Source: Achromobacter anxifer
GTDB taxonomy: Bacteria > Pseudomonadota > Gammaproteobacteria > Burkholderiales > Burkholderiaceae_B
Length of the DNA stretch: 64,000 bases
Reading direction: 5' to 3'
Assembly (NCBI RefSeq): GCF_903652925.1
Contig: NZ_CAHLAR010000001.1
Coordinates: forward strand, 682,001 to 746,000
Part shown: positions 1-7,617 of the stretch, in pieces
Layout: every line of letters begins with the position of its first letter
How positions within the stretch are numbered: position 1 is the stretch's first letter
Position numbers and translations under genes: made by a program
Notes under the pieces: generated by a model
Told to the model about the DNA's origin: nothing
Seen by the model: only the letters and a program-made list of their open reading frames with translations
Databases searched by the model: none

Positions 1-539
1 TGATAGAAGCTGGAGAAGCCGGGAAAGGGTATGCCGCCCACCGGTATGCCCAGCGCGCCGACCGTGTCCCACACGCCGACGAAATGCACGTCGGTCTCGC
101 GCGAGAACCGGTCGCGGAAGGTGGTGGCCTCCAGCGACGCGGGAGGGCTGTCGTCGCGATAGAGCGAGTAGGCCTCGGCCACGTTGGCATCGGTGGGATC
201 GTTGAGCAGGCCGCATTTGCGGACCATGCCGGCCAGGCTGCGGGCGGAATAGGCGCCGCGGCTGAAGCCGAACAGGAAAATGCGGTCCAGCGGCTCCTGG
301 CGCTGGCACAGCCAGCGGTAGCCCGTGCGTATGTTGGCCGACAGGCCGGCGCCGAAGGCTCCGCCGGCGAACTTGTCGATCGCGGCCCACAGGCCCTGGC
401 CTTGCGTGCCAACGCCTTCGATGTAGAGGGTTTCCTGCGTGGAGGTCTCGGGCGCCGCCTTGTAGAGCTCGTAGACGTTGGTGCGGTCGTTGGGTTCGTT
501 CCAGGTCCCGTCGAAGAATACGGCTAGATTCTTCACCAT
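1..539 (-). CDS. DUF2235 phospholipase/hydrolase, Tle1-type T6SS effector (partial)
   Basis: The N-terminal 179 codons are present and the gene runs off the left edge. The protein opens with MVKNLAVFFDGTWNEP, the typical DUF2235 start. It has the lipase elbow GFSRGAYSAR at residues 91-100, with Ser93 as expected nucleophile, and the following VHFVGVWDTVGALGIP block, which is also conserved in the family. DUF2235 proteins include the Tle1 phospholipases delivered by T6SS into the periplasm of rival cells, and its place beside a T6SS locus fits that role. Whether it carries its own delivery domain or an adjacent immunity gene cannot be seen here. The ATG is chosen because the family motif begins directly after it. 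Confidence 0.85.
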   Translation of the reverse strand, partial: MVKNLAVFFDGTWNEPNDRTNVYELYKAAPETSTQETLYIEGVGTQGQGLWAAIDKFAGGAFGAGLSANIRTGYRWLCQRQEPLDRIFLFGFSRGAYSARSLAGMVRKCGLLNDPTDANVAEAYSLYRDDSPPASLEATTFRDRFSRETDVHFVGVWDTVGALGIPVGGIPFPGFSSFY

Positions 540-861
540 GATCTTTCTCCACAGATTGAGTCTTGCGATGAATCTGCTTGCTGCATGGCCCGCATCCTGC
601 GCGACGTAAGCTAGCACGCCGCGCAAGATGCGCCGGGGGCGTGGTTTCCCTGCTGCATGGGCATACACAGCACTTCTGACTAGTCATTTGGTAGCAATCC
701 AGCGCGCACGCTGGATCCGCCGGCGGCGCACGCGCAGGGGGAAGCCTGAACTACATCGAAAGTCGCAATCCAGGCCGCCGGGGAGCGCGTTGGCGGCGGG
801 GCCCCGCTTGGGGTATGTTGCGGGCTGCGCGGCTTGGGGCCGCATACGAAAGATTGAGAAC
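540..861. other. Divergent intergenic region between the DUF2235 gene and mtnN
   Basis: These 322 bases hold no convincing gene. The region must carry the promoters of the leftward DUF2235 gene and the rightward nucleosidase gene. An open frame extends upstream of mtnN from 628, but its product has no family resemblance before the methionine at 862. The one clear structure is the inverted repeat listed separately at 697-716. Confidence 0.5.
697..716. repeat. 8-bp perfect inverted repeat in divergent promoter region
   Basis: The arms ATCCAGCG and CGCTGGAT flank a 4-base CGCA loop. The repeat lies 146 bases upstream of mtnN, between two divergently read genes. It has no T-run on either side, so an operator or an mRNA hairpin is more likely than a classical terminator. 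Function unknown. Confidence 0.4.
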
Positions 862-1623
862 ATGCACACCGGACGCCTCGCCATACTTGGCGCATTGCAC
901 GAAGAAATCGCCGACCTGCTCGCGGCGATGGATCCGGGCGCGGTCATACATCGTGTCGCCATGCGCGACTTCCACGTCGGCACCTTGTGGGGCACGCCCT
1001 GCGTGATCGCGCTGAGCCGGATCGGCAAGGTGGCCGCGGCCGCGACGGCGTCCATCGTCATCCAGGAATTCCAGGCCTCACGCGTGATCTTCACGGGCTT
1101 GGCGGGCGGCCTGCATCCAGACGTGGCGGTGGGCGACGTGGTGGTCGCCAGCGCGCTGATGCAGCACGACATGGATGCGCGCCCCTTGTTCCCGCAGCAT
1201 GAAATCCCTTTGCTGGGACGCGAGGACTTCGCTGCGGATCCCGTCCTGAGCGCACGCCTGCTGGACAGCGCCGGACAATTCGCGCGCGGCCATGCGGGCT
1301 TGCCGGCGGGGCAGGGCGCGCGCCGGCCGAAGGTGCATCACGGCCTGATCGCCACCGGCGACGTCTTCGTCAACGACAACGACTACGCGCACCGGCTGCG
1401 CCAACGCCTGCCCGAGGCGCTATGCCTGGAGATGGAGGGCGGGGCGATGGCGCAGGTCTGCTACGAGTTCGGCGTTCCGTTCGCGGTGCTGCGCGTGATC
1501 TCGGATCAGGCCGACCATGCCGCCAAGACGGATTTCACCGATTTCCTGGTGAACCTGGCGCGGGTCTACACCGCGGGGGTCCTGGCACCCTTGTTGCAAT
1601 CCGGCGCGTTCCGGCAGGATTGA
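862..1623 (+). CDS. mtnN: 5'-methylthioadenosine/S-adenosylhomocysteine nucleosidase-like protein
   Basis: The 253-residue protein belongs to the PNP/UDP phosphorylase superfamily. The start MHTGRLAILGALHEEI gives the characteristic first beta strand and the 'GALxEE' acid. The middle contains FTGLAGGLHPDVAVGDVVVAS, and the C-terminal third has LEMEGGAMAQV followed by RVISDQAD, which match the substrate-binding Glu and catalytic Asp of MTA/SAH nucleosidases. The enzyme would cleave adenine from methylthioadenosine or S-adenosylhomocysteine in the cytosol. At 253 residues it is a little longer than the usual ~230, because of an insertion around residues 130-160. The upstream open frame is rejected as start because it carries no homology. 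It is a stand-alone gene not linked functionally to the T6SS. Confidence 0.85.
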   Translation: MHTGRLAILGALHEEIADLLAAMDPGAVIHRVAMRDFHVGTLWGTPCVIALSRIGKVAAAATASIVIQEFQASRVIFTGLAGGLHPDVAVGDVVVASALMQHDMDARPLFPQHEIPLLGREDFAADPVLSARLLDSAGQFARGHAGLPAGQGARRPKVHHGLIATGDVFVNDNDYAHRLRQRLPEALCLEMEGGAMAQVCYEFGVPFAVLRVISDQADHAAKTDFTDFLVNLARVYTAGVLAPLLQSGAFRQD

Positions 1624-1635
1624 GGGCCGCGGCGC

Positions 1636-1800
1636 TCAGGGGCCGGTGTCGGGATAGTTGGGGCCGGGGTCGCTGAACCCGCCGCTGCTATAGGGATTGA
1701 CCGCGCCCGGATGAGGCGGGCCGCCTTCGCCCGGCGCGCAGCCAGCCAGGAGCATGGCCGTAGCCAGAAGCGTAAGCAGGCGGGTCAGAGCGGATTTCAT
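1636..1800 (-). CDS. Small lipoprotein, 54 residues
   Basis: A short gene starts with MKSALTRLLTLLATAMLLAGC, a textbook lipoprotein signal peptide with the lipobox LAGC and the acylated Cys at residue 21. The mature part is only 34 residues, rich in Pro, Gly and Ser and without a recognisable domain. A good ribosome binding site (AGGAGA) sits eight bases upstream of the ATG, which supports translation. It follows the secreted TPR gene on the same strand with a 57-base gap that contains a hairpin. Tiny lipoproteins of this kind are common in Alcaligenaceae; function unknown. Confidence 0.7.
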   Translation of the reverse strand: MKSALTRLLTLLATAMLLAGCAPGEGGPPHPGAVNPYSSGGFSDPGPNYPDTGP

Positions 1801-1821
1801 GATGGTCTCCTGCACGGGCTC

Positions 1822-1840
1822 CGAGGCAGGGTTTGCCTCG
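1822..1840 (-). terminator. Small hairpin between the TPR gene and the lipoprotein gene
   Basis: Seven-base arms (CGAGGCA / TGCCTCG) flank a 5-base loop, 18 bases after the stop of the leftward TPR gene. There is no strong T-run, so it may be an attenuator or mRNA-stabilising hairpin. Confidence 0.35.
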
Positions 1841-1857
1841 TGTCCATGTTGCTCATT

Positions 1858-3288
1858 TTACGCTCCGGGGAGGGCGCTGCGCCGGGTCTTGTCCTTGGCC
1901 ACGGGGATGGAGCAGCGCTTCTGGTAGGCGCTCGCCGCGGCGGAATTCGCCGGCTGGAAGTAGGGATGCGGATAGCGCGCCTCGCGCAGCGCCTCGTACA
2001 TGCGCTGGCCCCACACGCATTGCGCCTGTGCCTGGTCCCACAGGCGCGTGGCTTGCCCGCGTTGGCCGTGGCGCCACAGCGCCAGGCCGTAGTCGGCCAC
2101 GATTTCCTCGTTGCGCGGGATCTCGCGGTAGGACAGCTTCATCAGCGCCAGGCCGCCGTCGACATCGCCCCTCAGGGCCAGGATCCAGCCCAGCGTGCCC
2201 TGGTTGTAGGGGCCGGCCCCAAGGGTGTCGATCGACTGGCGCGCCTGGGCCTCGGCTTCGGCCAGATGCTCGGGAAAATCCGCCAGGAAGTAGGCGATGT
2301 CGTTGTGCCAGTCGGGCTCGTCGTCCGCCTGCGGCGCCTGGGCCTGCCGGCGCTGCAGCTCGCGGGCGTCGGCCAGGGCTTGCGCCGGCATGCCCAGCAG
2401 GCGCTCCAGCTTGTAGCGCTCCTGCAGCGTTTCCTGCTCCAGGGGCTTGGGCGGTTCGGCCGCGGGCTGCACGCGAGTGCGTTCCAGCCATTGCCGCGCC
2501 AGGTCGTTGCGGCCGGACATCAGCAGCAGGTTGGCCATGTCCAGTTGATGCTGCGGCTGCCCGGTGCAAGTCGCGGCGTCCACCAGCCGCAGCGCGCCCT
2601 CGGCGTCGCCCTGGTTGAACTTGCGGTTGATGGCGTCCAGCTCGTCGAAGCACTCGCGGTCCTCGGTCGCGGTCGCTTCGAGGGAGATCGACAGCGTGCC
2701 TGCCGGCAGGCTGTGGCTGAAGTACGCGGTGTTGCCCTGGGCGTCGCTGTAGCCCAGGTCCGCCCAGCGCTCGCCCCAGCGCACGCGCATGGTGGTGAGG
2801 TAGGGCCGGCCTTTTAGCGGCGCCTGGTCCCAGCTCGATTGCAGCTGGAACACCTGGCCCCAGGGGCCGTCGCCGATGCGCCGGATCAGGGTGTAGTCCC
2901 GGGCGGCGTGCGGCTCGCGTGTCCAGATCCAGGCGCTGCGGCCCAGCGCGTCGGTGACGCCGTGCACGATGCCGTCGTGGTCGGGCGTGCCCTCGATGGA
3001 ATGCTCCTTGGCCGTGAGGAACAGGCGGTAGGGCATGTTGGGTGCGAGGGCGTCGCCGCGATCATTTTCCAGCCGCAGGACCAGGTAGCGGCCATGCTCG
3101 CCCTTGCCGTATTGAGGCATGCCCTGGGGCGGCGCGGCGGGTGTGCTGCGGGTGGTGGTCTTGCGGGGCGCGGCGTTGTTCATGGCGTAGGCGGGCGAGG
3201 CTGCCTGCGCGGGCATCGCCAGCGCAAGCGCGAGAGCGAGCGCGCCGGGCAACAACGGAGGGGACAACCTGGATTGCGGGAGCGTCAT
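1858..3288 (-). CDS. Secreted tetratricopeptide-repeat protein
   Basis: The 476-residue protein has a clear Sec signal peptide (hydrophobic ALALALALA core, likely cleavage after AQA near residue 29). An N-terminal beta-rich domain (about 60-210) contains YRLFLTAKEHSIEGTPDHDG, resembling small periplasmic or spike-associated domains with a 'polymer of loops'. Helical TPR-like segments cover about 220-450 (for example NQGDAEGALRLVDAATCTG, LLLMSGRNDLARQWLERTR). The helical part suggests protein-protein interaction in the periplasm. It lies beside the PAAR/T6SS genes, reading away from them. No catalytic motif was seen; a role as T6SS-linked adaptor or immunity protein is speculation. Confidence 0.6.
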   Translation of the reverse strand: MTLPQSRLSPPLLPGALALALALAMPAQAASPAYAMNNAAPRKTTTRSTPAAPPQGMPQYGKGEHGRYLVLRLENDRGDALAPNMPYRLFLTAKEHSIEGTPDHDGIVHGVTDALGRSAWIWTREPHAARDYTLIRRIGDGPWGQVFQLQSSWDQAPLKGRPYLTTMRVRWGERWADLGYSDAQGNTAYFSHSLPAGTLSISLEATATEDRECFDELDAINRKFNQGDAEGALRLVDAATCTGQPQHQLDMANLLLMSGRNDLARQWLERTRVQPAAEPPKPLEQETLQERYKLERLLGMPAQALADARELQRRQAQAPQADDEPDWHNDIAYFLADFPEHLAEAEAQARQSIDTLGAGPYNQGTLGWILALRGDVDGGLALMKLSYREIPRNEEIVADYGLALWRHGQRGQATRLWDQAQAQCVWGQRMYEALREARYPHPYFQPANSAAASAYQKRCSIPVAKDKTRRSALPGA

Positions 3289-3478
3289 GGGTGCTGCTTG
3301 ATGTCTCGGCGGTGGGGCCCTTCGGGCCAGGCGGCCATTCTCTCAGAGAACCGGCGCGTACTGCGGGGATACAGGCCATGTCGCGGGCCGGGAGATAGAG
3401 TCGATGCGGCGCGCGCCATCCTATGGCATGCTCGCGCACGTCCATCCGCTGCTTCAAGCGGCGCACTCCCGTTCCACA

Positions 3479-3922
3479 ATGCCGAAACTGATCCTGCGTA
3501 TCTGCGATTTCCTGCTGCTGTCCGCGGCCGCCGCGCTGTTTGGCGCCTGCCTGACTTCGGTGCTGAAGACCGGGGCCTATGGCTGGTTGCTGCCGGACGC
3601 GCCCTACACGTACGAGCCGCAAGATTTCTACGTCGATGCGGCCATGGCGGGGCTGCTGGGCCTGCTGGTGTTGATCCTGGCCGAGCGCGTGGGGCGCGTG
3701 CGCCGGTCGGCGCCGTGGCGGGCGGCGGCGACCCTGCTCGCCGCGCTGGTGGCGTTATACGCCGCGCCGCCCGATCCCCGGGTGTTCGGCAATACCTGGG
3801 CGCCGGGCGAGGCCACGATGGAATTGTTCGTGGAACAGCTGCACATGGTGCTGCCCATCGCGTTCGCGGTGCTGGCGTTGCGGTGGGGGCTGTGGCGCCT
3901 TTGCGCGCCGTCCGCCGCGTAG
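3479..3922 (+). CDS. Small integral membrane protein, unknown function
   Basis: A 147-residue protein with four hydrophobic segments: residues ~6-28 (ICDFLLLSAAAALFGACL), ~53-70, ~82-98 and ~122-140. The start MPKLILRICDF was preferred over an in-frame upstream ATG because the extra 25 residues are polar and Arg/His-rich and match nothing. It stands alone, divergent from the secreted TPR gene and convergent with PAAR. No family recognised. Confidence 0.5.
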   Translation: MPKLILRICDFLLLSAAAALFGACLTSVLKTGAYGWLLPDAPYTYEPQDFYVDAAMAGLLGLLVLILAERVGRVRRSAPWRAAATLLAALVALYAAPPDPRVFGNTWAPGEATMELFVEQLHMVLPIAFAVLALRWGLWRLCAPSAA

Positions 3923-3964
3923 CGGCCTGGGGCGGTCGCGCGGCTGCGGGCGCAATGCCCGCGC

Positions 3965-4234
3965 CTAGCCTTGCTCCAGCCGGTAGAACTGCTGGCTGGC
4001 GATCAGCGTGGCGCCGCAGGACGTCTTCATGCCTTCCAGCGCCGTGCGCCGGTCCGAGCTGACGGCGGCCGCGCCTTCGACGATGGTGTGCGTGCCGCTG
4101 CACTTGGGGCAGGTGACGCGGTCGCCCAGGCGGGCCATGGGCTGGCCGAAGATCATCACCGTTTCGTCGCCCGTGACGACCACGCCGCCGTGGGAGGTGC
4201 GGTCGCCCTTGCGTATCACCGATAGCTGCGCCAT
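3965..4234 (-). CDS. PAAR-domain T6SS spike tip protein
   Basis: The 89-residue protein is a single PAAR domain. It has the DRTSHGGVVVTGDETVMIFG opening, the repeated pattern ARLGDRVTCPKCSGTHTIVEG, and the SCGATLIAS ending. His15, Cys42/Cys45, His49 and Cys73 are candidates for the structural zinc site near the cone tip. PAAR proteins sharpen the VgrG trimer and can carry or recruit effectors; this one has no extension, so it is a plain tip. It lies 36 bases downstream of the PDG-repeat gene on the same strand, so the two are probably co-transcribed from the region shared with tssA. Confidence 0.93.
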   Translation of the reverse strand: MAQLSVIRKGDRTSHGGVVVTGDETVMIFGQPMARLGDRVTCPKCSGTHTIVEGAAAVSSDRRTALEGMKTSCGATLIASQQFYRLEQG

Positions 4235-4270
4235 GACTGCCTGTTGCCCTGTCAGATTTGTTATGTGTGC

Positions 4271-4522
4271 TTACAGATAGGTGCCATCCGGGGCCTGCCG
4301 CGGCGTGCCGATGACGAAGCTGCCGTCGGGCGCCATGCGCACCGGACCGTCGCCGCCGAGGTAGCGGCCGTCGGGCGCGCGCTGCGGCTTGCCGGCCACA
4401 TAGGTGCCGTCGGGGGCGCGCGTGATGGGGCCGCCGTCGCCGACGTAGCTGCCGTCGGGGCAGCGGCGCGGCTTGCCAATGATGAAGCTGCCGTCGGGCA
4501 TCATGTGGAATGACTTGTTCAT
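4271..4522 (-). CDS. PDG-repeat protein next to PAAR
   Basis: An 83-residue protein made almost entirely of six units that begin with PDG(S/T/R)(F/Y). Unit lengths alternate 13, 15, 13, 15, 13 residues: units with GKP or GTP in the middle alternate with units carrying an extra GDGP. There is no signal peptide or membrane segment. The ATG is supported by AAAGGAA upstream. The regular period suggests short beta-hairpins. It is read immediately before the PAAR gene, which hints at a spike-tip or effector-loading role. I do not recognise the family, and this role is inference. Confidence 0.65.
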   Translation of the reverse strand: MNKSFHMMPDGSFIIGKPRRCPDGSYVGDGGPITRAPDGTYVAGKPQRAPDGRYLGGDGPVRMAPDGSFVIGTPRQAPDGTYL

Positions 4523-4691
4523 CGCGGTTCCTTTTCTGGGGAACCCGCATGATATCCAGGGTCCGTGATGCGTTTTGTAATAGGACGTGTCATCTTCAAA
4601 CGCAACGTCGTTACAGATATGGGAGGATCGGTCCTCTTCTCGCCGCCGCCGTAGCGCGGCGTTTGCGATCCTGCCATCCGACCAGACTTAT
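4523..4691. promoter_or_regulatory. Divergent promoter region: PDG-repeat/PAAR and tssA
   Basis: This 169-base region separates the leftward PDG-repeat/PAAR pair from rightward tssA, so it must hold both promoters. A small inverted repeat GAGGA-TCGG-TCCTC lies at 4623-4636, and an imperfect one (GCGGTTCC / GGAACCCGC) lies near 4524-4549, next to the PDG-repeat start. I could not assign -10/-35 or sigma-54 boxes with confidence. Confidence 0.45.
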
Positions 4692-5792
4692 ATGAGCGAT
4701 ATCGACACACTGCTGCAGCCCATTCCGGGCGACGCGCCTTGTGGCGACGACATGGTGTTTTCCGCCGAGTTCGACGCCATCCGCGAAGCCCGCCGCCACG
4801 ATGATCCGAACCTGGACCAGGGCGACTGGGTCATCGACATCAAGGAGGCCGACTGGCCCGAGGCCATCCGCATCTGCACAACGGTGCTGCGCGACCGCAG
4901 CAAGGACGTGCGGGTGGCGGCCTGGCTGGCCGAGGCCTGGGCCAAGACGCGCGGCTTCGCCGGCCTGCGCGACGGCTACCTGCTGGTGGACGGCCTGTGC
5001 CGCAATTACTGGGACGGCCTGCATCCGGTGCCGGACGAAGGCGACGTGCAGCAGCGCGTGGGCAACCTGGCCTGGCTGCTGTCGCGGTCGCAGCAGCTGA
5101 TCCGCGAATTGCCGCTGACGCAGTCCGAGGGCGGGCGCTATGGCGCGGCCTTGTGGGACAGCGCCACGCACCTGGCCAACGCCGTCAAGCGCGCGCCCCA
5201 GAACGCCGCCGAGATCACGCGCGGCAAGCTCACGCTGGACCAGTTCGACGCCGCGCGCCGCGACACACCGCCGGCCTTCTATTCCGAACTGGAAGGCAAT
5301 CTGCAAGGCTGCTTTGCGGCGCTGGACACGCTGGAGCAGACGCTGGCCGAGCGCCTGGGCGATGACGGCCCGGCCTTTACGCCGGTGCGCGAAGCCCTGC
5401 GCGATGTGACCGAACTGACCCGCCGCTTCGCCCGCGACGCCGGCTTGCTGGTGCGCGCCGACACGGCCCCGCCGGCCGCCGTGGCGCCCGTTGCGGCGCC
5501 TTCCCCCACACGCCTGGAGCCGACCTTGCCCGCCGCCGAGCCCGTATCCGCCGCGCCCGCGCGCGGCCCGCTGCAGACCCGCGATCAGGCCCTGGCGCAA
5601 CTGCGCGAAGTGGCGGAATTCTTCCGCCGCACCGAGCCTCACAGCCCGGTGGCCTATCTGGCCGACAAGGCTGCCAGCTGGGGCGAGATGTCGCTGCACC
5701 TGTGGCTGCGCACCGTCCTCAAGAACAACGATGCCCTGTCGGGCCTGGAAGAGCTGCTGGGCGTGCCCAAGCCGCCGGACAGCAACGGCTGA
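4692..5792 (+). CDS. tssA: T6SS protein TssA
   Basis: The 366-residue protein begins with the ImpA N-terminal domain signature LLQPIPGDAPCGDDMVFSAE and continues through KEADWPEAIRICTTVLRDRS and RNYWDGLHP, all conserved in TssA. A Pro/Ala-rich linker (about residues 270-305) precedes a short C-terminal domain (about 310-366). TssA recruits sheath and tube subunits to the baseplate and primes or caps the growing tail sheath. The methionine at 4692 is chosen because the preceding in-frame residues are Ser/Arg-rich and non-homologous. It is transcribed alone, divergent from the PDG-repeat/PAAR pair and convergent with the ompA-like gene, away from the tssBC operon. Confidence 0.93.
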   Translation: MSDIDTLLQPIPGDAPCGDDMVFSAEFDAIREARRHDDPNLDQGDWVIDIKEADWPEAIRICTTVLRDRSKDVRVAAWLAEAWAKTRGFAGLRDGYLLVDGLCRNYWDGLHPVPDEGDVQQRVGNLAWLLSRSQQLIRELPLTQSEGGRYGAALWDSATHLANAVKRAPQNAAEITRGKLTLDQFDAARRDTPPAFYSELEGNLQGCFAALDTLEQTLAERLGDDGPAFTPVREALRDVTELTRRFARDAGLLVRADTAPPAAVAPVAAPSPTRLEPTLPAAEPVSAAPARGPLQTRDQALAQLREVAEFFRRTEPHSPVAYLADKAASWGEMSLHLWLRTVLKNNDALSGLEELLGVPKPPDSNG

Positions 5793-5809
5793 GCGCCGCT
5801 TGAGCCAGC

Positions 5810-5829
5810 GCCGGCCCGTGAGGGCCGGC
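5810..5829. terminator. Hairpin between convergent tssA and ompA-like gene
   Basis: A perfect 8-base inverted repeat (GCCGGCCC / GGGCCGGC) with a GTGA loop lies between two genes that end facing each other. It lacks a T-run but may serve as a bidirectional terminator. Confidence 0.5.
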
Positions 5830-5836
5830 CTGCAAT

Positions 5837-6631
5837 TCAGCGGCTGGCGCGGAACTCGATGCGGCGGTTCTTGGCGCGGCCTTCCGCGGTGGCGTTGGTG
5901 GCCACCGGCTGGTCGGGCCCGGCTCCCAGCGTCTCGAAGCGCGCGGGCGGCAAGCCCTTGTCCACCAGATAGGCCCTGACCGCGTCCGCGCGCGCCTGGC
6001 TCAGCGCCAGGTTGGTGCTGCGGCTGCCGGAGCTGTCGGTGTGGCCGATGATCTGCACCTTGTCGCTGTGCAGCTTGGGCACCACGTCCGCCACCTTGTC
6101 CAGCAGTTCGCGTCCGCGCGCCGTCAGCGTGGCGCTGCCGGTCTCGAATTCCACCACGCGGTTGGTCAGGACCTGGTCGAGCAGTCCCTGTTCATCCTTG
6201 CTGGCCGATACGCGCAGCCCGTTGACGATCTTGTAGGTGGGGTTGAGCGAGGTCGCGAAGGCGCTGGCGATCTGCTGGCGCGAGGCTTCGTTCTGCACCT
6301 CGCCGCGCAGGCGGATCTGGGTGCCGTCGATTTCCAGCTGGCCGCGATTGATCTGTTTCAGCGGTTGGCCGATGAGCTTGCCGACGTGTTCGGACCAGTT
6401 CGGCGGCGCGACCACGCCGCCCACGTCGATCTGGTCGATCACATTGCCCACGCCGTACACCTGCTGCAGCCGAGCCAGCACGTCGGCCTTGGTGGCCTCG
6501 TCCGGCACGGCGCCGCTGGCCACGACCTGGCCGGGCTGGGGGATGACATTGGCGGGCACCACCGTGGCCGCGTCCTGGGCCGCCGCCGAAAAGGCGCACA
6601 GCGCCGCCATGAGCATGAAGGAAAGGCGCAT
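5837..6631 (-). CDS. T6SS-associated OmpA-family periplasmic protein
   Basis: The 264-residue protein has a cleavable signal peptide (residues 1-18, ending AAA). A BON/LysM-like middle (about 45-130, with QLEIDGTQIRLRGEV) precedes a C-terminal OmpA peptidoglycan-binding domain. That domain has VVEFETGSATLT, IIGHTDSSGS and the NLALSQARADAVRAYL helix that contacts diaminopimelate. It would bind the cell wall from the periplasm. It is the last gene of the tagX-like/tssM/tagF operon, two bases after tagF. The TssL in this locus has no peptidoglycan-binding extension, so this protein may anchor the membrane complex in trans, as TagL-type proteins do elsewhere; that is inference. Confidence 0.85.
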   Translation of the reverse strand: MRLSFMLMAALCAFSAAAQDAATVVPANVIPQPGQVVASGAVPDEATKADVLARLQQVYGVGNVIDQIDVGGVVAPPNWSEHVGKLIGQPLKQINRGQLEIDGTQIRLRGEVQNEASRQQIASAFATSLNPTYKIVNGLRVSASKDEQGLLDQVLTNRVVEFETGSATLTARGRELLDKVADVVPKLHSDKVQIIGHTDSSGSRSTNLALSQARADAVRAYLVDKGLPPARFETLGAGPDQPVATNATAEGRAKNRRIEFRASR

Positions 6632-6633
6632 GG

Positions 6634-7617
6634 TCAGGCTCCGGTAAAGACTTCGAGAAAGGTGTCCAGCGCCAGGCGCAGGGACAGCCGCGGCTGGTCC
6701 AGATAGCTGGACAGCTTGGCCAGGCCGTGGCTGGCCGACACGTGGTTGCGGACCCAGGGCGCGTCCTCCAGCACGATGTGCTGGTCGGCATACGCCTGCG
6801 GCGTGGACAGCAGGCTGGCCAGCGTCTGCGGCGAGGCGCCGCGGAAATCCACCGCAAGCCGGTGCTTGCCGGCGATGCGGCCGATGAAGATGGTGATCTC
6901 GAAGTCCGCGCGCGACAGGAAGGGCGAGATCAGGGCCATCCAGTAGGCGGCCACCAGGTTGATGTAGAGCGGATCGTCCGGCAGCGGCAGCGACAGGCCC
7001 TTGTCCAGCTGCGAGGAGCCGCTGGACATCACCGGCTCCAGCAGGATGCCCAGCGCCAGGATGATGTCGTGCACGCGCGCGGCGTGGCCATTGCCGCGCA
7101 GCATCGCTTCCAGCCGTTCCAGGGTCTGCAGGTCGACGAAGGCGTCGAAGCCGTCGTCGGCCGCCGTGCGGATCTCGCCTTCCAGCTCGTTGAGCGTCTG
7201 CAGCGCCGAGGCCGGGTCGCTGTCATGCATCAACACTGCGGCGGCGCCGCTCATGCGGTTCCACATGCGGCTGAAGGCGATGGGGCTGCGGGCGATGAAG
7301 GCCAGCGGCTTCTGCACTTCCACCGAGGTGGCGGACAGGAACGGATAGCGGCGGCCCGACAGATCCTGGCTGGGTTGCAGATGCCCCGCGATGGCCAGCT
7401 TGCCGCGCGATCCCAGGATGGCGAACGGCATGGGTTCGGCCTCGTCGTACAGCGCCTTCCAGTGCGGCTCCTGCGCCAGCATCTCCATGGTGTCGGCGAC
7501 CCAGGCGTCCAGCGTGGCCATCAGCTGCGGATGCGACGTGTTCTTCACGAAATCGCCGCGGCTGGGGATCTTGCCGAAGTAGGCCGTGCGGAACAAGGGG
7601 GACTGCGGGTTGCTCAT
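6634..7617 (-). CDS. tagF: T6SS-associated protein TagF
   Basis: The 327-residue protein starts MSNPQSPLFRTAYFGKIPSR and continues GDFV, the TagF/ImpM signature, followed by LDAWVADTME and AILGSRGKLAIAGHLQPSQD. This identifies the 'type VI secretion-associated protein BMA_A0400' family. In Pseudomonas, TagF represses T6SS assembly after translation by binding the Fha scaffold. The ATG overlaps the tssM stop codon (ATGA), so translation is coupled to tssM. An in-frame extension upstream is antisense-like and rejected. No ppkA, pppA or fha gene is in this window, so its partner is not evident here. Confidence 0.92.
   Translation of the reverse strand: MSNPQSPLFRTAYFGKIPSRGDFVKNTSHPQLMATLDAWVADTMEMLAQEPHWKALYDEAEPMPFAILGSRGKLAIAGHLQPSQDLSGRRYPFLSATSVEVQKPLAFIARSPIAFSRMWNRMSGAAAVLMHDSDPASALQTLNELEGEIRTAADDGFDAFVDLQTLERLEAMLRGNGHAARVHDIILALGILLEPVMSSGSSQLDKGLSLPLPDDPLYINLVAAYWMALISPFLSRADFEITIFIGRIAGKHRLAVDFRGASPQTLASLLSTPQAYADQHIVLEDAPWVRNHVSASHGLAKLSSYLDQPRLSLRLALDTFLEVFTGA

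Noticed and set aside
4523-4691. Sigma-54 promoter (GG-N10-GC) for tssA
   Set aside because: No convincing -24/-12 pair could be placed by eye, and no sigma-54 activator gene is in the window.
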